Of a stretch of 64,000 nucleotides of DNA, positions 15,827 to 24,677 are shown piece by piece; position 1 is the first letter of the stretch; the number at the start of each line of letters is the position of its first letter. Made by a program: the position numbers and the translations under genes. The stretch comes from Amycolatopsis orientalis DSM 43388 (lineage in GTDB: Bacteria > Actinomycetota > Actinomycetes > Mycobacteriales > Pseudonocardiaceae). Where the stretch lies: NCBI RefSeq assembly GCF_000411975.1, contig NZ_ASXG01000109.1, forward strand, positions 1 to 64,000, read 5' to 3'. Under the pieces are notes generated by a model, which searched no databases, was not told the origin of the DNA, and saw only the letters and a program-made list of their open reading frames with translations.

Positions 15827-17641
15827 TCAGGCCGGTACCTGTGTGCGAGCAAGCCGTCGGCGGCGGTGGGCGGCCATGCGGACCGGGGCGTCTGCCCAGC
15901 CGTAGCCGTCGTGGTCGCCCAGGCGTTGGACCAGTGCGAGGAACACCCGGCCGCCGAGTACTTCGGTGCAGACTTGCAGGTAATCGCCTTCCGGGGTGTG
16001 TTCGTGCAGTACGCCGAGGTCGCGGTAGGCGGCGAGCCGGTCGGCGGGCAGGTCGAGGCGGGCGTCCAGGTCGGCGTAGTAGTTGTCCGGGACGGCCAGC
16101 AGGGGGGCGCCGGCGGCGCGGGCCGCCCGGGCGGCGGCGAGGAGGTCGTCGACCGCGAGGGCGATGTACTGCGGTTCGGACACGCCGGGCGCCCATTCTC
16201 CGCGGCGCAGCAAGGAAACCGTGAGCGCCAGCCGGAGCCGGCGGTCCGGGTCGGCGACTGCTCGGCTGCGGACCAGGCCGAAGGGCGCGGCGAACTCGCC
16301 CGTCGCGGCTGGTTCGAGGCCGAGCACGGTGCGGTAGAAGAGGGCGGCTTCGTCGAAGTGGTCGAACGGCTGGGCCAGCCCGAGGTGGTCGATGCCGGTG
16401 ACCCCGATCCCCTCGGCGGTTTCGCCGGTGGGCACGAAGTCGCCGGTCCAGTCGTCCTCGTTTCCGGTGCGGCAGAAGAACAACGCGGTTCCGTCCGGCG
16501 CGGTGACCGCCGAGAGGTCCGCTTCGGCGGGGCCTCGTTCCCGCGGCAGGGGGGTCGCGTCGAGCCGGACCGCGCGGCGGGCGGCGGCTGCCGGGTCGGC
16601 GGATTCGACGGCGAGCGCGGCTACCGCCACCGGGCCGCCGGAGCGGTTGACGAGGATCCGCGCGGCGCCTTGTTCCCAGCGTTCCACGGGTTTGGTGCGG
16701 TGGATTCCGGTGCGCGCGAAGCCGAGCGCGGACAGGACCGGGGCCAGCGAATCGTCGGCGGAGAGTTCGACGAAGGCCGGTCCGCGGACTTCCGGCGCGG
16801 GCTGGGCGATCGGGTCGGGGGCTCCGGCGGCTTCGGCGAGGGCGAGCAGGGAGCGGTGCGCGTCGATCGCGGCGCGGTCCGGATCGGCTTGGCGGAAGAC
16901 GTCGTTGAACACTTCGAGCGACAGCGGCCCGGAGTATCCGGCAGCGAGCACCGGGGCGAGGAAGCCGGGGAGATCGAACGCGCCTTGCCCGGGGAAGAGC
17001 CGGTGGTGGCGGCTCCACTGCAGCACGTCCATCGACAGGTGCGGCGCGTCGGCGAGCTGGAGGAAGAACAGCTTGTCCCCGGGGATCTCGGCGATGCCGG
17101 CGGGATCCGAGCCGCGCGAGAGGATGTGGAAGCTGTCCAGGCACAGGCCGAGCGCGGGGTGGCCGGCCCGGCGCACGGCTTCCCACGACCGGTCGTAAGT
17201 GGACACTTCCTTGCCCCAAGCCAGTGCCTCGTAAGCGATCCGCAGCCCGCGCGCGCCGGCTCGCTCGGCGAGGGCACGCAACTGCTCGGCGAGCTGGTCG
17301 AGGTCGGCGACCGCGTCGTCGGCCACTGACGAGCAGACGAGCACGGTGTCGGCGCCGAGTTCTTCCATGAGGTCGAACTTGCGCTCGGCCCGGCGCAGGT
17401 TGCCCGCGAAGCGGTCCGGGTCGGTGGAGTCCAGGTCCCGGAAGGGCTGGTAGAGGTCGATCGACAAGCCCAGGTCCGCGCACCGCAGCCGCACCTCGCC
17501 GGGCGGCATGGGAGAGGCGACGAGATCGGGCTCGAAGATCTCGACGCCGTCGAATCCGGCGGCCGCGGCGGCGGAGAGCTTGTCGTCGAGCGTTCCGGAA
17601 AGGCAGACGGTGGCGATTCCGGTGCGGAGCTCACGCGACAC
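15827..17641 (-). CDS. quiC: 3-dehydroshikimate dehydratase fused to HPPD-like domain
   Basis: A 604-residue, two-domain protein. Residues 1-270 form a sugar-phosphate isomerase/epimerase TIM barrel with the expected metal-site residues E138 (IAYEALAWG), D169 and H172 (LCLDSFHIL), Q195 and E243 (LSLEVFND). This is the QuiC1/AsbF-type dehydratase that turns 3-dehydroshikimate into protocatechuate. Residues about 283-580 resemble 4-hydroxyphenylpyruvate dioxygenase. Of the three iron ligands there, H419 remains, but Y492 replaces the second His (QYIALA) and A569 replaces the Glu (FLALVQR). Oxygenase activity is therefore unlikely. The GTG start overlaps the end of the shikimate dehydrogenase gene by 11 bases, so the two are translationally coupled. 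Confidence 0.85.
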   Translation of the reverse strand: MSRELRTGIATVCLSGTLDDKLSAAAAAGFDGVEIFEPDLVASPMPPGEVRLRCADLGLSIDLYQPFRDLDSTDPDRFAGNLRRAERKFDLMEELGADTVLVCSSVADDAVADLDQLAEQLRALAERAGARGLRIAYEALAWGKEVSTYDRSWEAVRRAGHPALGLCLDSFHILSRGSDPAGIAEIPGDKLFFLQLADAPHLSMDVLQWSRHHRLFPGQGAFDLPGFLAPVLAAGYSGPLSLEVFNDVFRQADPDRAAIDAHRSLLALAEAAGAPDPIAQPAPEVRGPAFVELSADDSLAPVLSALGFARTGIHRTKPVERWEQGAARILVNRSGGPVAVAALAVESADPAAAARRAVRLDATPLPRERGPAEADLSAVTAPDGTALFFCRTGNEDDWTGDFVPTGETAEGIGVTGIDHLGLAQPFDHFDEAALFYRTVLGLEPAATGEFAAPFGLVRSRAVADPDRRLRLALTVSLLRRGEWAPGVSEPQYIALAVDDLLAAARAARAAGAPLLAVPDNYYADLDARLDLPADRLAAYRDLGVLHEHTPEGDYLQVCTEVLGGRVFLALVQRLGDHDGYGWADAPVRMAAHRRRRLARTQVPA

Positions 17642-18530
17642 GGCTAGTGCCTCCAGTGGTCTCGGCGCCGACGAGTTCGGTGAGGTGGCGCAGCATCCGC
17701 GCCGGGTCGGGCTCGCGGCCGCAGAACAGTTTCAGCGCCGCCGCGGCCTGATGCACCGCCATCCGGCCGCCGTCGAGGGTGCGGCAGCCGAGCGCGCGGG
17801 CGGCGCGCAGCAGCGGGGTCTCCAGCGGGCGGTAGACGATCTCGGCGACCCAGAGTTCCTTGCGCAGCAACGCTATCGGCAGCGGCAGGCCGGGGTGTTC
17901 GGCCATGCCGACCGGGGTCGCGTGCACCAAGCCGTCGGCGTCGGGGAGTTCTCGCTCAAGACCGCTCCCGGCCCGCGCCCGGCTGGTCCCGAACCGCGCG
18001 GCGAGGTCTTCGGCGAGCCGGACCGCGCGGGGGACGTCGGTGTCGAGTACGGCGAGCGATTCCGCGCCGAGGGTCAGCAGGGCGTGCGCGGCGGCGGCGC
18101 CTGCTCCGCCGGCGCCCAGCAGCACGACGCGGCGGAGCGGTGCGCCGGGCAAACCCGCGGCGAACCCGTCGCGGAACCCGGACCAGTCGGTGTTGTGCCC
18201 GATCGCGCGACGGCCGGCGAAGACCACGGTGTTGACCGCGCCGATCGCCGCGGCGTCCGGGGAAAGCTCGTCCAGGTGCGGGATCACCAGCTGCTTCACC
18301 GGATGCGTGACGTTGACGCCGGACAGGCCCTCGGCGCGGGCCCGGGCGAGCAGCTCGCCGACGGCGTCGGCCGGAACGCCGAGCACGTCGAGGTCGAACC
18401 GGGTGTAGGTGCAGTCCAGGCCGAGTTCGCGCGCCTCGCGCTCGTGCAGCGCGGGCGAGAGCGACGGGCCGATGCCGGTCCCGACGAGGCCGGTCAGCAG
18501 CCGGCCGGAGGTGGCGCGGTCGGGGGACAT
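17631..18530 (-). CDS. aroE: Shikimate/quinate dehydrogenase
   Basis: A 299-residue NAD(P)-dependent dehydrogenase. Substrate motifs are SLSPALHE, GVNVTHPVKQ with catalytic K79, and HNTDWSGF with catalytic D115. The nucleotide-binding loop is LLGAGGAGAAAAHAL, and HATPVGM follows. It interconverts shikimate and 3-dehydroshikimate (or quinate and 3-dehydroquinate). Coupling to the dehydratase gene and to a divergent TetR argues for a catabolic role, feeding shikimate or quinate carbon into protocatechuate, rather than the biosynthetic aroE. The start ATG at 18530 lies about 30 bases from the divergent operator. Confidence 0.85.
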   Translation of the reverse strand: MSPDRATSGRLLTGLVGTGIGPSLSPALHEREARELGLDCTYTRFDLDVLGVPADAVGELLARARAEGLSGVNVTHPVKQLVIPHLDELSPDAAAIGAVNTVVFAGRRAIGHNTDWSGFRDGFAAGLPGAPLRRVVLLGAGGAGAAAAHALLTLGAESLAVLDTDVPRAVRLAEDLAARFGTSRARAGSGLERELPDADGLVHATPVGMAEHPGLPLPIALLRKELWVAEIVYRPLETPLLRAARALGCRTLDGGRMAVHQAAAALKLFCGREPDPARMLRHLTELVGAETTGGTSRVA

Positions 18531-18558
18531 GGCACGGACTCCTCGCGGTCAATGAATG

Positions 18559-18579
18559 TACTAGTTAGTTACTTGTACC
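18559..18579. promoter_or_regulatory. Palindromic operator between aroE and tetR
   Basis: A 21-base imperfect palindrome with outer arms GTAC...GTAC and inner AGT...ACT, symmetric except at four A/T-type positions and the centre. It lies between the divergent dehydrogenase and TetR genes and would overlap both promoters. It is the likely TetR site. Confidence 0.6.
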
Positions 18580-18651
18580 GTGTCCGGCCGCGAAAGGGAA
18601 GCCGCGGACGGATATCCTCGGCGGCGTGAGCCGAGCAGCGAGGACGACCCC

Positions 18652-19311
18652 GTGAGCGCCGAACCGTCCGACGCGCCGGAGCGGCAGCGGGACGCCGAAC
18701 GCACTCGCGCCGAGATCCTCGACGTCGCGACCGGGGAGTTCGCCGACCGCGGCTACGACGGCGCCCGCGTCGACGAGATCGCCGCCCGCACCCGCACCAC
18801 CAAGCGGATGATCTACTACTACTTCGGCAGCAAGGAAGGGCTGTACGTCGCCGTCCTCGAACGCGCCTACCAGGGCATCCGCGCGCTGGAGCAGCAGCTC
18901 GACGTCGACCACCTCGACCCGGCCCGGGCCATGCGCGCGCTCGCCGAGCTCACCTTCGACCACCACGAATCGCATCCCGCGTTCATCCGGCTGGTCAGCA
19001 TCGAGAACATCCACCACGCGCGGCACCTGCGGACCTCGCCGATCCTGTCCGGCCTCGCCGCGCCCGCGGTCGACGTGCTCGCCGGCATCCTGGAGCGCGG
19101 CCGCGCCGCCGGGCTGTTCCGCGACGACGTCGACGCGCTCGACGTGCACATGATGATCAGCGCGTTCTGCGTCTTCCGGACCGCCAACCAGCACACCTTC
19201 CAGGTCATTTTCGACCGCGACCTGCTGGATCCGGCGCGCCGCGGCCACTACCGGCGCATGCTGGGAGACCTCGTTCTCGAGTACCTGACCGCGCACGTCG
19301 GACGGGCCTGA
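18652..19311 (+). CDS. TetR-family regulator of the quinate/shikimate genes
   Basis: A 219-residue repressor with the N-terminal HTH AEILDVATGEFADRGYDGAR, VDEIAARTRTTKRMIYYYFG, SKEGLYVAVLERAY. The C-terminal ligand domain (residues 75-215) is helical and includes ESHPAFIRLVSIENIHHA. I chose the GTG at 18652, preceded by GAGGA. An in-frame GTG at 18580 is rejected because it touches the operator. It is divergent from aroE-quiC and precedes the MHS transporter, so it probably controls both sides, with a shikimate-pathway acid as inducer. Confidence 0.85.
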   Translation: MSAEPSDAPERQRDAERTRAEILDVATGEFADRGYDGARVDEIAARTRTTKRMIYYYFGSKEGLYVAVLERAYQGIRALEQQLDVDHLDPARAMRALAELTFDHHESHPAFIRLVSIENIHHARHLRTSPILSGLAAPAVDVLAGILERGRAAGLFRDDVDALDVHMMISAFCVFRTANQHTFQVIFDRDLLDPARRGHYRRMLGDLVLEYLTAHVGRA

Positions 19312-19335
19312 TCCGACCGGATCGCGCCGGAAGGC

Positions 19336-19365
19336 TTGACACACCCGCGGCGGCTAACTCACTAT
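19336..19365 (+). promoter_or_regulatory. Promoter of the shikimate-type transporter
   Basis: TTGACA at 19336-19341, an 18-base spacer and CACTAT at 19360-19365. Two copies of CCGGTAC follow at 19367 and 19381, possible half-sites for the neighbouring TetR. Confidence 0.45.
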
Positions 19366-19441
19366 CCGGTACATAACCAGCCGGTACCTTCCGGCCGGAC
19401 GGACCCGCCGACCGCCGCCGCGGTCACTCAAGGAGGCTGAC

Positions 19442-20812
19442 GTGGACGACGCCGTCCCGCGCCAGGAGCACGATCCCGCATCGCCGGGCGCCGCCCGCCG
19501 CACCCCACGCCAGGCCGCTGTGTCCTCGTGGATCGGCAGCGCACTGGAGTACTACGACTTCTTCATCTACGGCACCGCCGCGGCCCTGATCTTCCCGAAG
19601 GTGTTCTTCCCAGCCGGCAACGCCGCGACCGCGACGATCGCCTCGCTCGCCACGTTCGGGGTCGCCTACGTCGCCCGTCCCGTCGGCTCGTTCATCCTCG
19701 GACACCTCGGCGACACGCTCGGCCGCAAACGCGTGCTGCTGCTGACTTTGGTCGGCATGGGCACCGCGACGTTCCTGATCGGCGTGCTGCCCGGATACGG
19801 CACGATCGGCGTCGCCGCCCCGATCCTGCTGGTCGCGCTGCGGCTCGTGCAGGGCCTCGCGGTCGCCGGCGAGCAGTCCAGCGCCGGGTCCGCCACGCTG
19901 GAACACGCGCCGCCCGGCCGGCGTGCCTACTTCACCAGTTTCACCTTGGCCGGCACGCAATTCGGCCTCATCCTGGCGACCGCGGTGTTCCTCCCGCTGT
20001 CCTCGATGCCGACGCCCATGCTGCTGTCCTGGGGCTGGCGGATCCCGTTCCTGCTGAGCGCGCTCGTCACGGTCGTCGGCTGGTGGATCCGGCGGTCGCT
20101 TCGGGAAAGCCCGGAATTCGCCGCCGCGCGCAAGCAGAACGACGTGCCCAAGGCTCCGCTGCTGGTGCTTTTGCGGCACCACACGCCCGACGTGCTCAAG
20201 ATCGTCGTGAGCGCGCTGATTTCCGTCACCAGCACGATCGTCAGCATCTATTCGCTCACCTACGGGGTGTCCACGATCGGCCTGTCCCGCAGTGCGATGC
20301 TGTGGATGATCATGCTGAGCAACGTGGTCGCGCTGGCCGCCATCCCGTTGTGGGGCAAGGCAGGCGACCGGTTCGGCCGCAAGCCGGTCTTCGCCGTCGC
20401 CGCGGTGGGTGTCGCGGTGCTGATCTGGCCGTTCATCTGGGCGGTCAGCCAGGCGAACATCGTGCTGGTGTTCGCGCTCGGGATCCTGTTGTCGGGAGTC
20501 GTCTACAGCGCCTACGGCGGGGTCGGCTATGCCCTGTGGACCGAGCAGTTCGGCACCAAGGTGCGGATGTCCGGAGTTGCTGTGGGCACACAACTGGGCT
20601 TCGCGCTCGGCGGGTTCGCGCCGTCCATCGCCGCGGCCCTCGCCGGAGCGGACCTGAAGAACTGGCTGCCAGTCGCCGGGCTGACCGCCGCGGCAGCCGT
20701 GGCGGCGGGGATCGCGGTGCTGACCATGCGCGAAACCTGCCGGGTTCCGTTGTCCGAGCTGGGAAAGCGAGCGCCGCGTGCGGTCGGGGAAGGCAATACG
20801 GTGGCCGCCTGA
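19442..20812 (+). CDS. MHS-family transporter, probable shikimate/quinate importer
   Basis: A 456-residue symporter with the MHS signature SALEYYDFFIYGTAAALIFP, the loop motif HLGDTLGRKRVLLL and a second-half GKAGDRFGRKPVFAV. About 12 helices are seen. The GTG start follows a strong AAGGAGG. MHS members include the shikimate carrier ShiA. Its place next to a catabolic shikimate dehydrogenase and 3-dehydroshikimate dehydratase, with the same TetR between them, makes shikimate, quinate or a dehydro derivative the likely substrate. This is inference from context. Confidence 0.85.
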   Translation: MDDAVPRQEHDPASPGAARRTPRQAAVSSWIGSALEYYDFFIYGTAAALIFPKVFFPAGNAATATIASLATFGVAYVARPVGSFILGHLGDTLGRKRVLLLTLVGMGTATFLIGVLPGYGTIGVAAPILLVALRLVQGLAVAGEQSSAGSATLEHAPPGRRAYFTSFTLAGTQFGLILATAVFLPLSSMPTPMLLSWGWRIPFLLSALVTVVGWWIRRSLRESPEFAAARKQNDVPKAPLLVLLRHHTPDVLKIVVSALISVTSTIVSIYSLTYGVSTIGLSRSAMLWMIMLSNVVALAAIPLWGKAGDRFGRKPVFAVAAVGVAVLIWPFIWAVSQANIVLVFALGILLSGVVYSAYGGVGYALWTEQFGTKVRMSGVAVGTQLGFALGGFAPSIAAALAGADLKNWLPVAGLTAAAAVAAGIAVLTMRETCRVPLSELGKRAPRAVGEGNTVAA

Positions 20813-20821
20813 CTCGTTTGT

Positions 20822-20862
20822 GGTGCCGGAAGGGCGAGGAGACTCCTCGCCCTTCCGGCACC
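20822..20862. terminator. Very long perfect hairpin, bidirectional terminator
   Basis: Two perfectly complementary 20-base arms (20822-20841 and 20843-20862) with a nominal one-base centre, so the loop is formed by opening the GAG/CTC pairs. It begins nine bases after the transporter stop and stands before the convergent cyclodeaminase gene. Confidence 0.75.
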
Positions 20863-21044
20863 CGGGTGCGCACGGTGTTTCACGCGGAATATGGCGACAA
20901 GGAAGGCCGGGGGATTTCCGGGAAGCCGGTCAGGGGATGAGGCTCGCCGGGTGCGCACCTGTCCGGCCGGGACGCTCGCGCACATCTGTGGTGCGGGGTG
21001 GTCGTCGTGGCGGTGACTGCCGTCGCGAATCGCTGGTCCCGGAG

Positions 21045-22027
21045 TCATCGGTCCAGCGCGATTTCGACGCCGAGTCCCCGGCCCACGACGTGCCGCAGCA
21101 CCAGCGCCGCCGTCGCGATGTCCTGCACTGCCACCCCGACCGAGTTGAACAGGGTGATCTCGTCTTTTCCGGTGCGGCCCGGGCAGACCCCGGCGAGCAC
21201 CTCGCCCAGTTCGGTCTCGAGTTGCTGCTCGCTGATCGCCCCCTCGCGCAGCGCGGCGAGCGCGGCGCCGGACTCGGTCAGCGCGGTGTGCCTGCTGTCC
21301 ACGACGACGCGGGCGCGGCGCAGGCATTCCGCGTCGATTTCGCGGTGGTGCGGGCGGGGCGGCGCGCCGACCACGTTCAAGTGCTGGCCCGGGCGCAGCC
21401 ACCTTCCTCGCACGATCGGGTCCACCGCGGGGGTGAGCGTGCACACCACGTCCGCGGCCTGAACTGCTTCGGCGGGCGTGCGGGCCAACCGGATTTCGCA
21501 GCCCGAATCGATCGCCTCGTCCCGGAATGCCTGTGCGGTCGCGGGATTGCGGCTCCACACCACCGCCGTCCGGATAGGACGGACCGCGGCGATGGCTTCC
21601 AGGTGCGCCCGGGCCAGTGCCCCGGCTCCGATCAGGCCGAGCACCGCACTGTCTGGATTGGACAGTGCGCGGGTCGCCACCGCGGAGGCCGCCGCCGTGC
21701 GGAAGCGGGTGATCAGCGCGCCGTCCAGCAGAGCTTCCGGGCGTCCGCTCGCGGTGTCGACCAGGATGATCGCCGACTGCTGGCGAGGCCTGCCGGACTC
21801 CGGATTGCCCGGCAGGACGGCGCCAGCAGCTTGACGCCGCCGGCGCCGTCCACCGCGGCCGTCATCGGCACGAGGAGGCCGTCGCTGCCGGGGACGAGCG
21901 CGCAGGCGCGGGCGGGCTGGGCGGCTCCGCCGAGCACCAATTGCCGATGCGCTTCCTCGACGGCCTCGATGACCTCGCGCAGGTCGAGGACCGCCGCGAC
22001 GTGGGAACGCGACACGATCCGAACCAT
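21045..22027 (-). pseudogene. Ornithine cyclodeaminase/mu-crystallin-family gene with a frameshift
   Basis: The N-terminal third starts at ATG 22027 (MVRIVSRSHVAAVLDLREVI) and runs to GAGGVKLLA. The reading then changes frame and continues as GNPESGRPRQQSAIILVDTA, ALLDGALITRFRTAAASA, and the NAD-binding GLIGAGALARAHLEAI, to a stop at 21045. The break is at about 21819-21823, where GGCGCC stands in place of an expected GGCCGCC: one base is missing. Restoring it gives about 327 residues, the usual family length. Members reduce or cyclise amino acids or ketimines. The gene lies seven bases after the symporter stop. It is inactive, unless the missing base is a sequencing error. Confidence 0.8.
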
Positions 22028-22034
22028 GTCCGCC

Positions 22035-23510
22035 TCACCTTTCGCCAGTCGCCGCGACACGCGCCGCCTGGGTGGTTTTCCGGGCCGGTGAAAGGATTTC
22101 GCGCGCTCGGCGGACGATCGGGATCTCGTGGTCGACCGGCTTGCCCGCGTACAGCGCGGACAAGCCCGCCGCGACAGCAGCGTTCACCGCGGCCGCGATA
22201 AGCCCGCTGTTGACCACTCCGCCGACCGGAGCGTGGCTGAAGTACAGGAACGCCACGGTGGCGCAGCCCGCGATCAGTCCGGCGGCGAGCGGGACCGCCC
22301 GCAGCTTCCGGAAGAAGAGCACGCCGAACCAGGCCGGCACCAGCTGCGCGGTCAGCGACAGGGCGAGGTTGAGGAAGGTGAGCATGATCGAGGACGCGAA
22401 CGTGGTCAGTGCCGCGGTGCCGACCAGGAACGCCGCCATGATCGGCTTGAGCCTGCGCTGCGCGGCCGGCTGCGCGCGTTTCGGGAGGATGTTGCGGGTC
22501 AGCACGCCGCTGAACATCAGCGCGTTGCCCGCCAGCACCAGCACCCCGGCCAGTCCGGCTCCGGCCGCGACGAGGCCCACGATCCAGTCCGGCGCGAGTT
22601 CGCGGGTCACCTCGAGGAAGACCGAATCGGCGTTGTGCAGGCTGGGTTTCGTGCGCATCCCGTAGTAGGCGGCGAACACCAGCAGCGGGTACATCAGCAT
22701 GTACAGCGGCATCCAGATCACCGACTTGTTGACCCCGGCCTCGGACCGCGCGGAGAACAGGAACTGCGCGGGCAGCGTGAGGTAGAACTGCAAGGACTGC
22801 AGGAAGATCGTGGTCATCGCGAAGACCAGGCCCGCGCCGCCGACGGTGGCCAGTCGCGGCGTCGTTTCGACGACGGCGAAGACGCCCGGAACGCCCTTCG
22901 CCGCGATCACCGCCGCGATGCCGGCGAGCATGATGCCCAGCAGCATGAAAACGTCCTTGACGATCGCGACGAAGGCGGTCGAACGCATGCCCGACGCGGC
23001 GACGTAGACGAAGGCGATCGCTCCGGCCCCGACGATCGCCTCCAGCCGGGTGACCGGGATGCCCAGTCCGGAAAGGACGGTCTGCAGGCCGATGAACTGG
23101 AAGATCGCCCACGGCACGAGCGCCAGGACGAACGAGACCGCGGTGAGCCGTTCCAGCAGCCGGTTGCGGTAGTGGCCGTACATCACGTCGGCGACGGTGA
23201 CCGCGTCGTACGCCTTGCCCGCGCGCCACACCAGCGGCGCCAGGAAATAGCCGAGGACGTATCCGGCCAGGATGTAGCCGAGGAACCAGATCCCGTAGGA
23301 GGCGCCCTTGGCGTAGATGCCGCCGGGGAAGCCGAGCATGGTGCCGATGCTGTAGATCTCGCCCACGGCGAGGAAGAAGATCAGCCGGCTCGGCAAGGAC
23401 CGGCCGGCGACCAGCGTGGCGACCGCGCCCTTGCCCGTCCCGCCCCGGCGGGCGGCCAGTGCCACCCCGATCGACAACGCGATGACGACGCCGAATACGG
23501 CCGCGATCAT
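22035..23510 (-). CDS. Sodium:solute symporter family transporter
   Basis: A 491-residue membrane protein of the SSS (PutP/PanF-like) family with about 13 hydrophobic helices. Family segments include SLPSRLIFFLAVGEIYSIGT, PGGIYAKGASYGIWFLGYIL, ADVMYGHYRNRLLERLTAVS, FIGLQTVLSGLGIP and LPAQFLFSARSEAGVNKSVI. The ATG start overlaps the stop of the DUF3311 gene (ATGA), the usual arrangement of this pair. The substrate is probably an amino acid or organic acid, given the cyclodeaminase-like gene that follows. Confidence 0.85.
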   Translation of the reverse strand: MIAAVFGVVIALSIGVALAARRGGTGKGAVATLVAGRSLPSRLIFFLAVGEIYSIGTMLGFPGGIYAKGASYGIWFLGYILAGYVLGYFLAPLVWRAGKAYDAVTVADVMYGHYRNRLLERLTAVSFVLALVPWAIFQFIGLQTVLSGLGIPVTRLEAIVGAGAIAFVYVAASGMRSTAFVAIVKDVFMLLGIMLAGIAAVIAAKGVPGVFAVVETTPRLATVGGAGLVFAMTTIFLQSLQFYLTLPAQFLFSARSEAGVNKSVIWMPLYMLMYPLLVFAAYYGMRTKPSLHNADSVFLEVTRELAPDWIVGLVAAGAGLAGVLVLAGNALMFSGVLTRNILPKRAQPAAQRRLKPIMAAFLVGTAALTTFASSIMLTFLNLALSLTAQLVPAWFGVLFFRKLRAVPLAAGLIAGCATVAFLYFSHAPVGGVVNSGLIAAAVNAAVAAGLSALYAGKPVDHEIPIVRRAREILSPARKTTQAARVAATGER

Positions 23511-23731
23511 TCGTCCCCGCCTTCCACTCGCCGGTACTGCGCCCGGTCGAAGAAGCGCCACGACGCCCACAGGCACAGCGTGGTCAGCGGGAGCCAGGCG
23601 AACAGCCAGGCGAACACCAGTGGTATGCCGAATACGGTGGCCGTGCTCTGACTGCAGAGCGGCACCCCGACGAAAATCGCCGAGCCGGGAAGGCCGAGTG
23701 CGAGCAAGAGAGACCAGCGACTTCCGAGCAT
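23507..23731 (-). CDS. DUF3311 small membrane protein
   Basis: A 74-residue protein with two transmembrane helices (SLLLALGLPGSAIFVGVPL and PLVFAWLFAWLPLTTLCLWA) and a charged end. DUF3311 proteins are almost always found directly upstream of an SSS transporter and are thought to be its partner subunit. The start is ATG 23731, placed after an AGGAGG site; a longer in-frame start at 23758 has none. Translation is coupled to the symporter by a four-base overlap. Confidence 0.8.
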   Translation of the reverse strand: MLGSRWSLLLALGLPGSAIFVGVPLCSQSTATVFGIPLVFAWLFAWLPLTTLCLWASWRFFDRAQYRRVEGGDE

Positions 23732-23821
23732 GCGACCTCCTGAAGCCGGGAGCGGCACCGCAGGGGCGACGGAGGCCGGACCGGTCTTCCCGGCTCGGGC
23801 GGCAGTGCCCTCGCGATGATT

Positions 23822-23831
23822 TGGTATACCA
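23822..23831. promoter_or_regulatory. GntR-type operator upstream of the DUF3311/symporter operon
   Basis: TGGTATACCA, a perfect palindrome of the TNGT...ACNA class bound by FadR-type GntR regulators, about 90 bases before the operon. The rest of the 300-base gap up to the next gene shows nothing else. Confidence 0.45.
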
Positions 23832-24047
23832 GAAAGACGGTAGAAGGTGCGGGCGGCGTCCGGACAGGGCCAGTTGTGAGCCAGCTCTCAGTGCCAGATG
23901 GTGCCGTGAGGAGCTTCCGCGGGCGGAAGGCCAGGTCAAGGGCTTTGGGTTCGGGATGTGCGGTGGTCGCGGTCTAGTCGGCCTCCCGGGGCGACCGCGC
24001 GCCCCGATCTTCCTGTGCCCGTCAGCGAAAGGGGTTCTGGCGGCTGC

Positions 24048-24638
24048 TCACTCCGCCGCTTCGGCGTGCCCGCGAGCGGTGTGCCGGAGCCCGTCCATCA
24101 GCAGGTCCAGCAGGCGGGCCGCCATGGCTTGGCGTTCGGCGGTGCCGGCCACGGTGAAGATGCCGATGAGGGCGGCGGCGATGTCTTCGGCGGGGACGTC
24201 GGCGCGGAGTTCCCCGCTCGTGCGGCCGGCTTCGAGGAGGCCGTCGATCGCCGCGAGCAGTTCGGTCCGGGTGCGGGCGTGGGCGATCTCGCCGGATTCG
24301 ACCATCGCGAGGAGCGTGTCCAGCATCCCGTTCTTGGTCGCGATCCAGTCGCCGAACAGGTCCATCCACCGGCGCAGCGCCGCGGCTGGGCCGAGCTCGG
24401 CGAGCAGGTCGCGGGCGCCGCTCGTGAGCCGCGAGACCTGGTCCTGGTAGACCGCGTCGACCAGGGATTCGCGGGTGGGGAAGTGCCGGTACAGGGTGGC
24501 GATGCCGACTCCGGCCTCGGCGGCGATGGCACGCATCGACGGCTCGGTTCCGGCCGAGGCGAACAGCCGGGTCGCCACGTCCAGCAGCTGCTGGCGGTTG
24601 CGGGTCGCGTCCGCTCGGGGAGTCTTCGCGGCGGCCAA
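24048..24638 (-). CDS. TetR-family repressor
   Basis: A 196-residue repressor with a clear N-terminal HTH (LLDVATRLFASAGTEPSMRA, IAAEAGVGIATLYRHFPTRE, SLVDAVYQDQV) and a C-terminal ligand domain. It is divergent from an NADP-dependent oxidoreductase gene, and a 22-base inverted repeat lies in the short gap between them. Repressors of this type next to quinone-reductase-like genes commonly sense electrophiles or quinones; here that is inference. Confidence 0.9.
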   Translation of the reverse strand: MAAAKTPRADATRNRQQLLDVATRLFASAGTEPSMRAIAAEAGVGIATLYRHFPTRESLVDAVYQDQVSRLTSGARDLLAELGPAAALRRWMDLFGDWIATKNGMLDTLLAMVESGEIAHARTRTELLAAIDGLLEAGRTSGELRADVPAEDIAAALIGIFTVAGTAERQAMAARLLDLLMDGLRHTARGHAEAAE

Positions 24639-24677
24639 AACGGATCACGCTCCACTTGTGCTAGATTCGAGAGAGGT

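Noticed and set aside
17631-18530. The dehydrogenase as the biosynthetic aroE
   Set aside because: Its coupling to a catabolic dehydratase and a divergent TetR fits quinate/shikimate breakdown better, although activity alone cannot separate the two.
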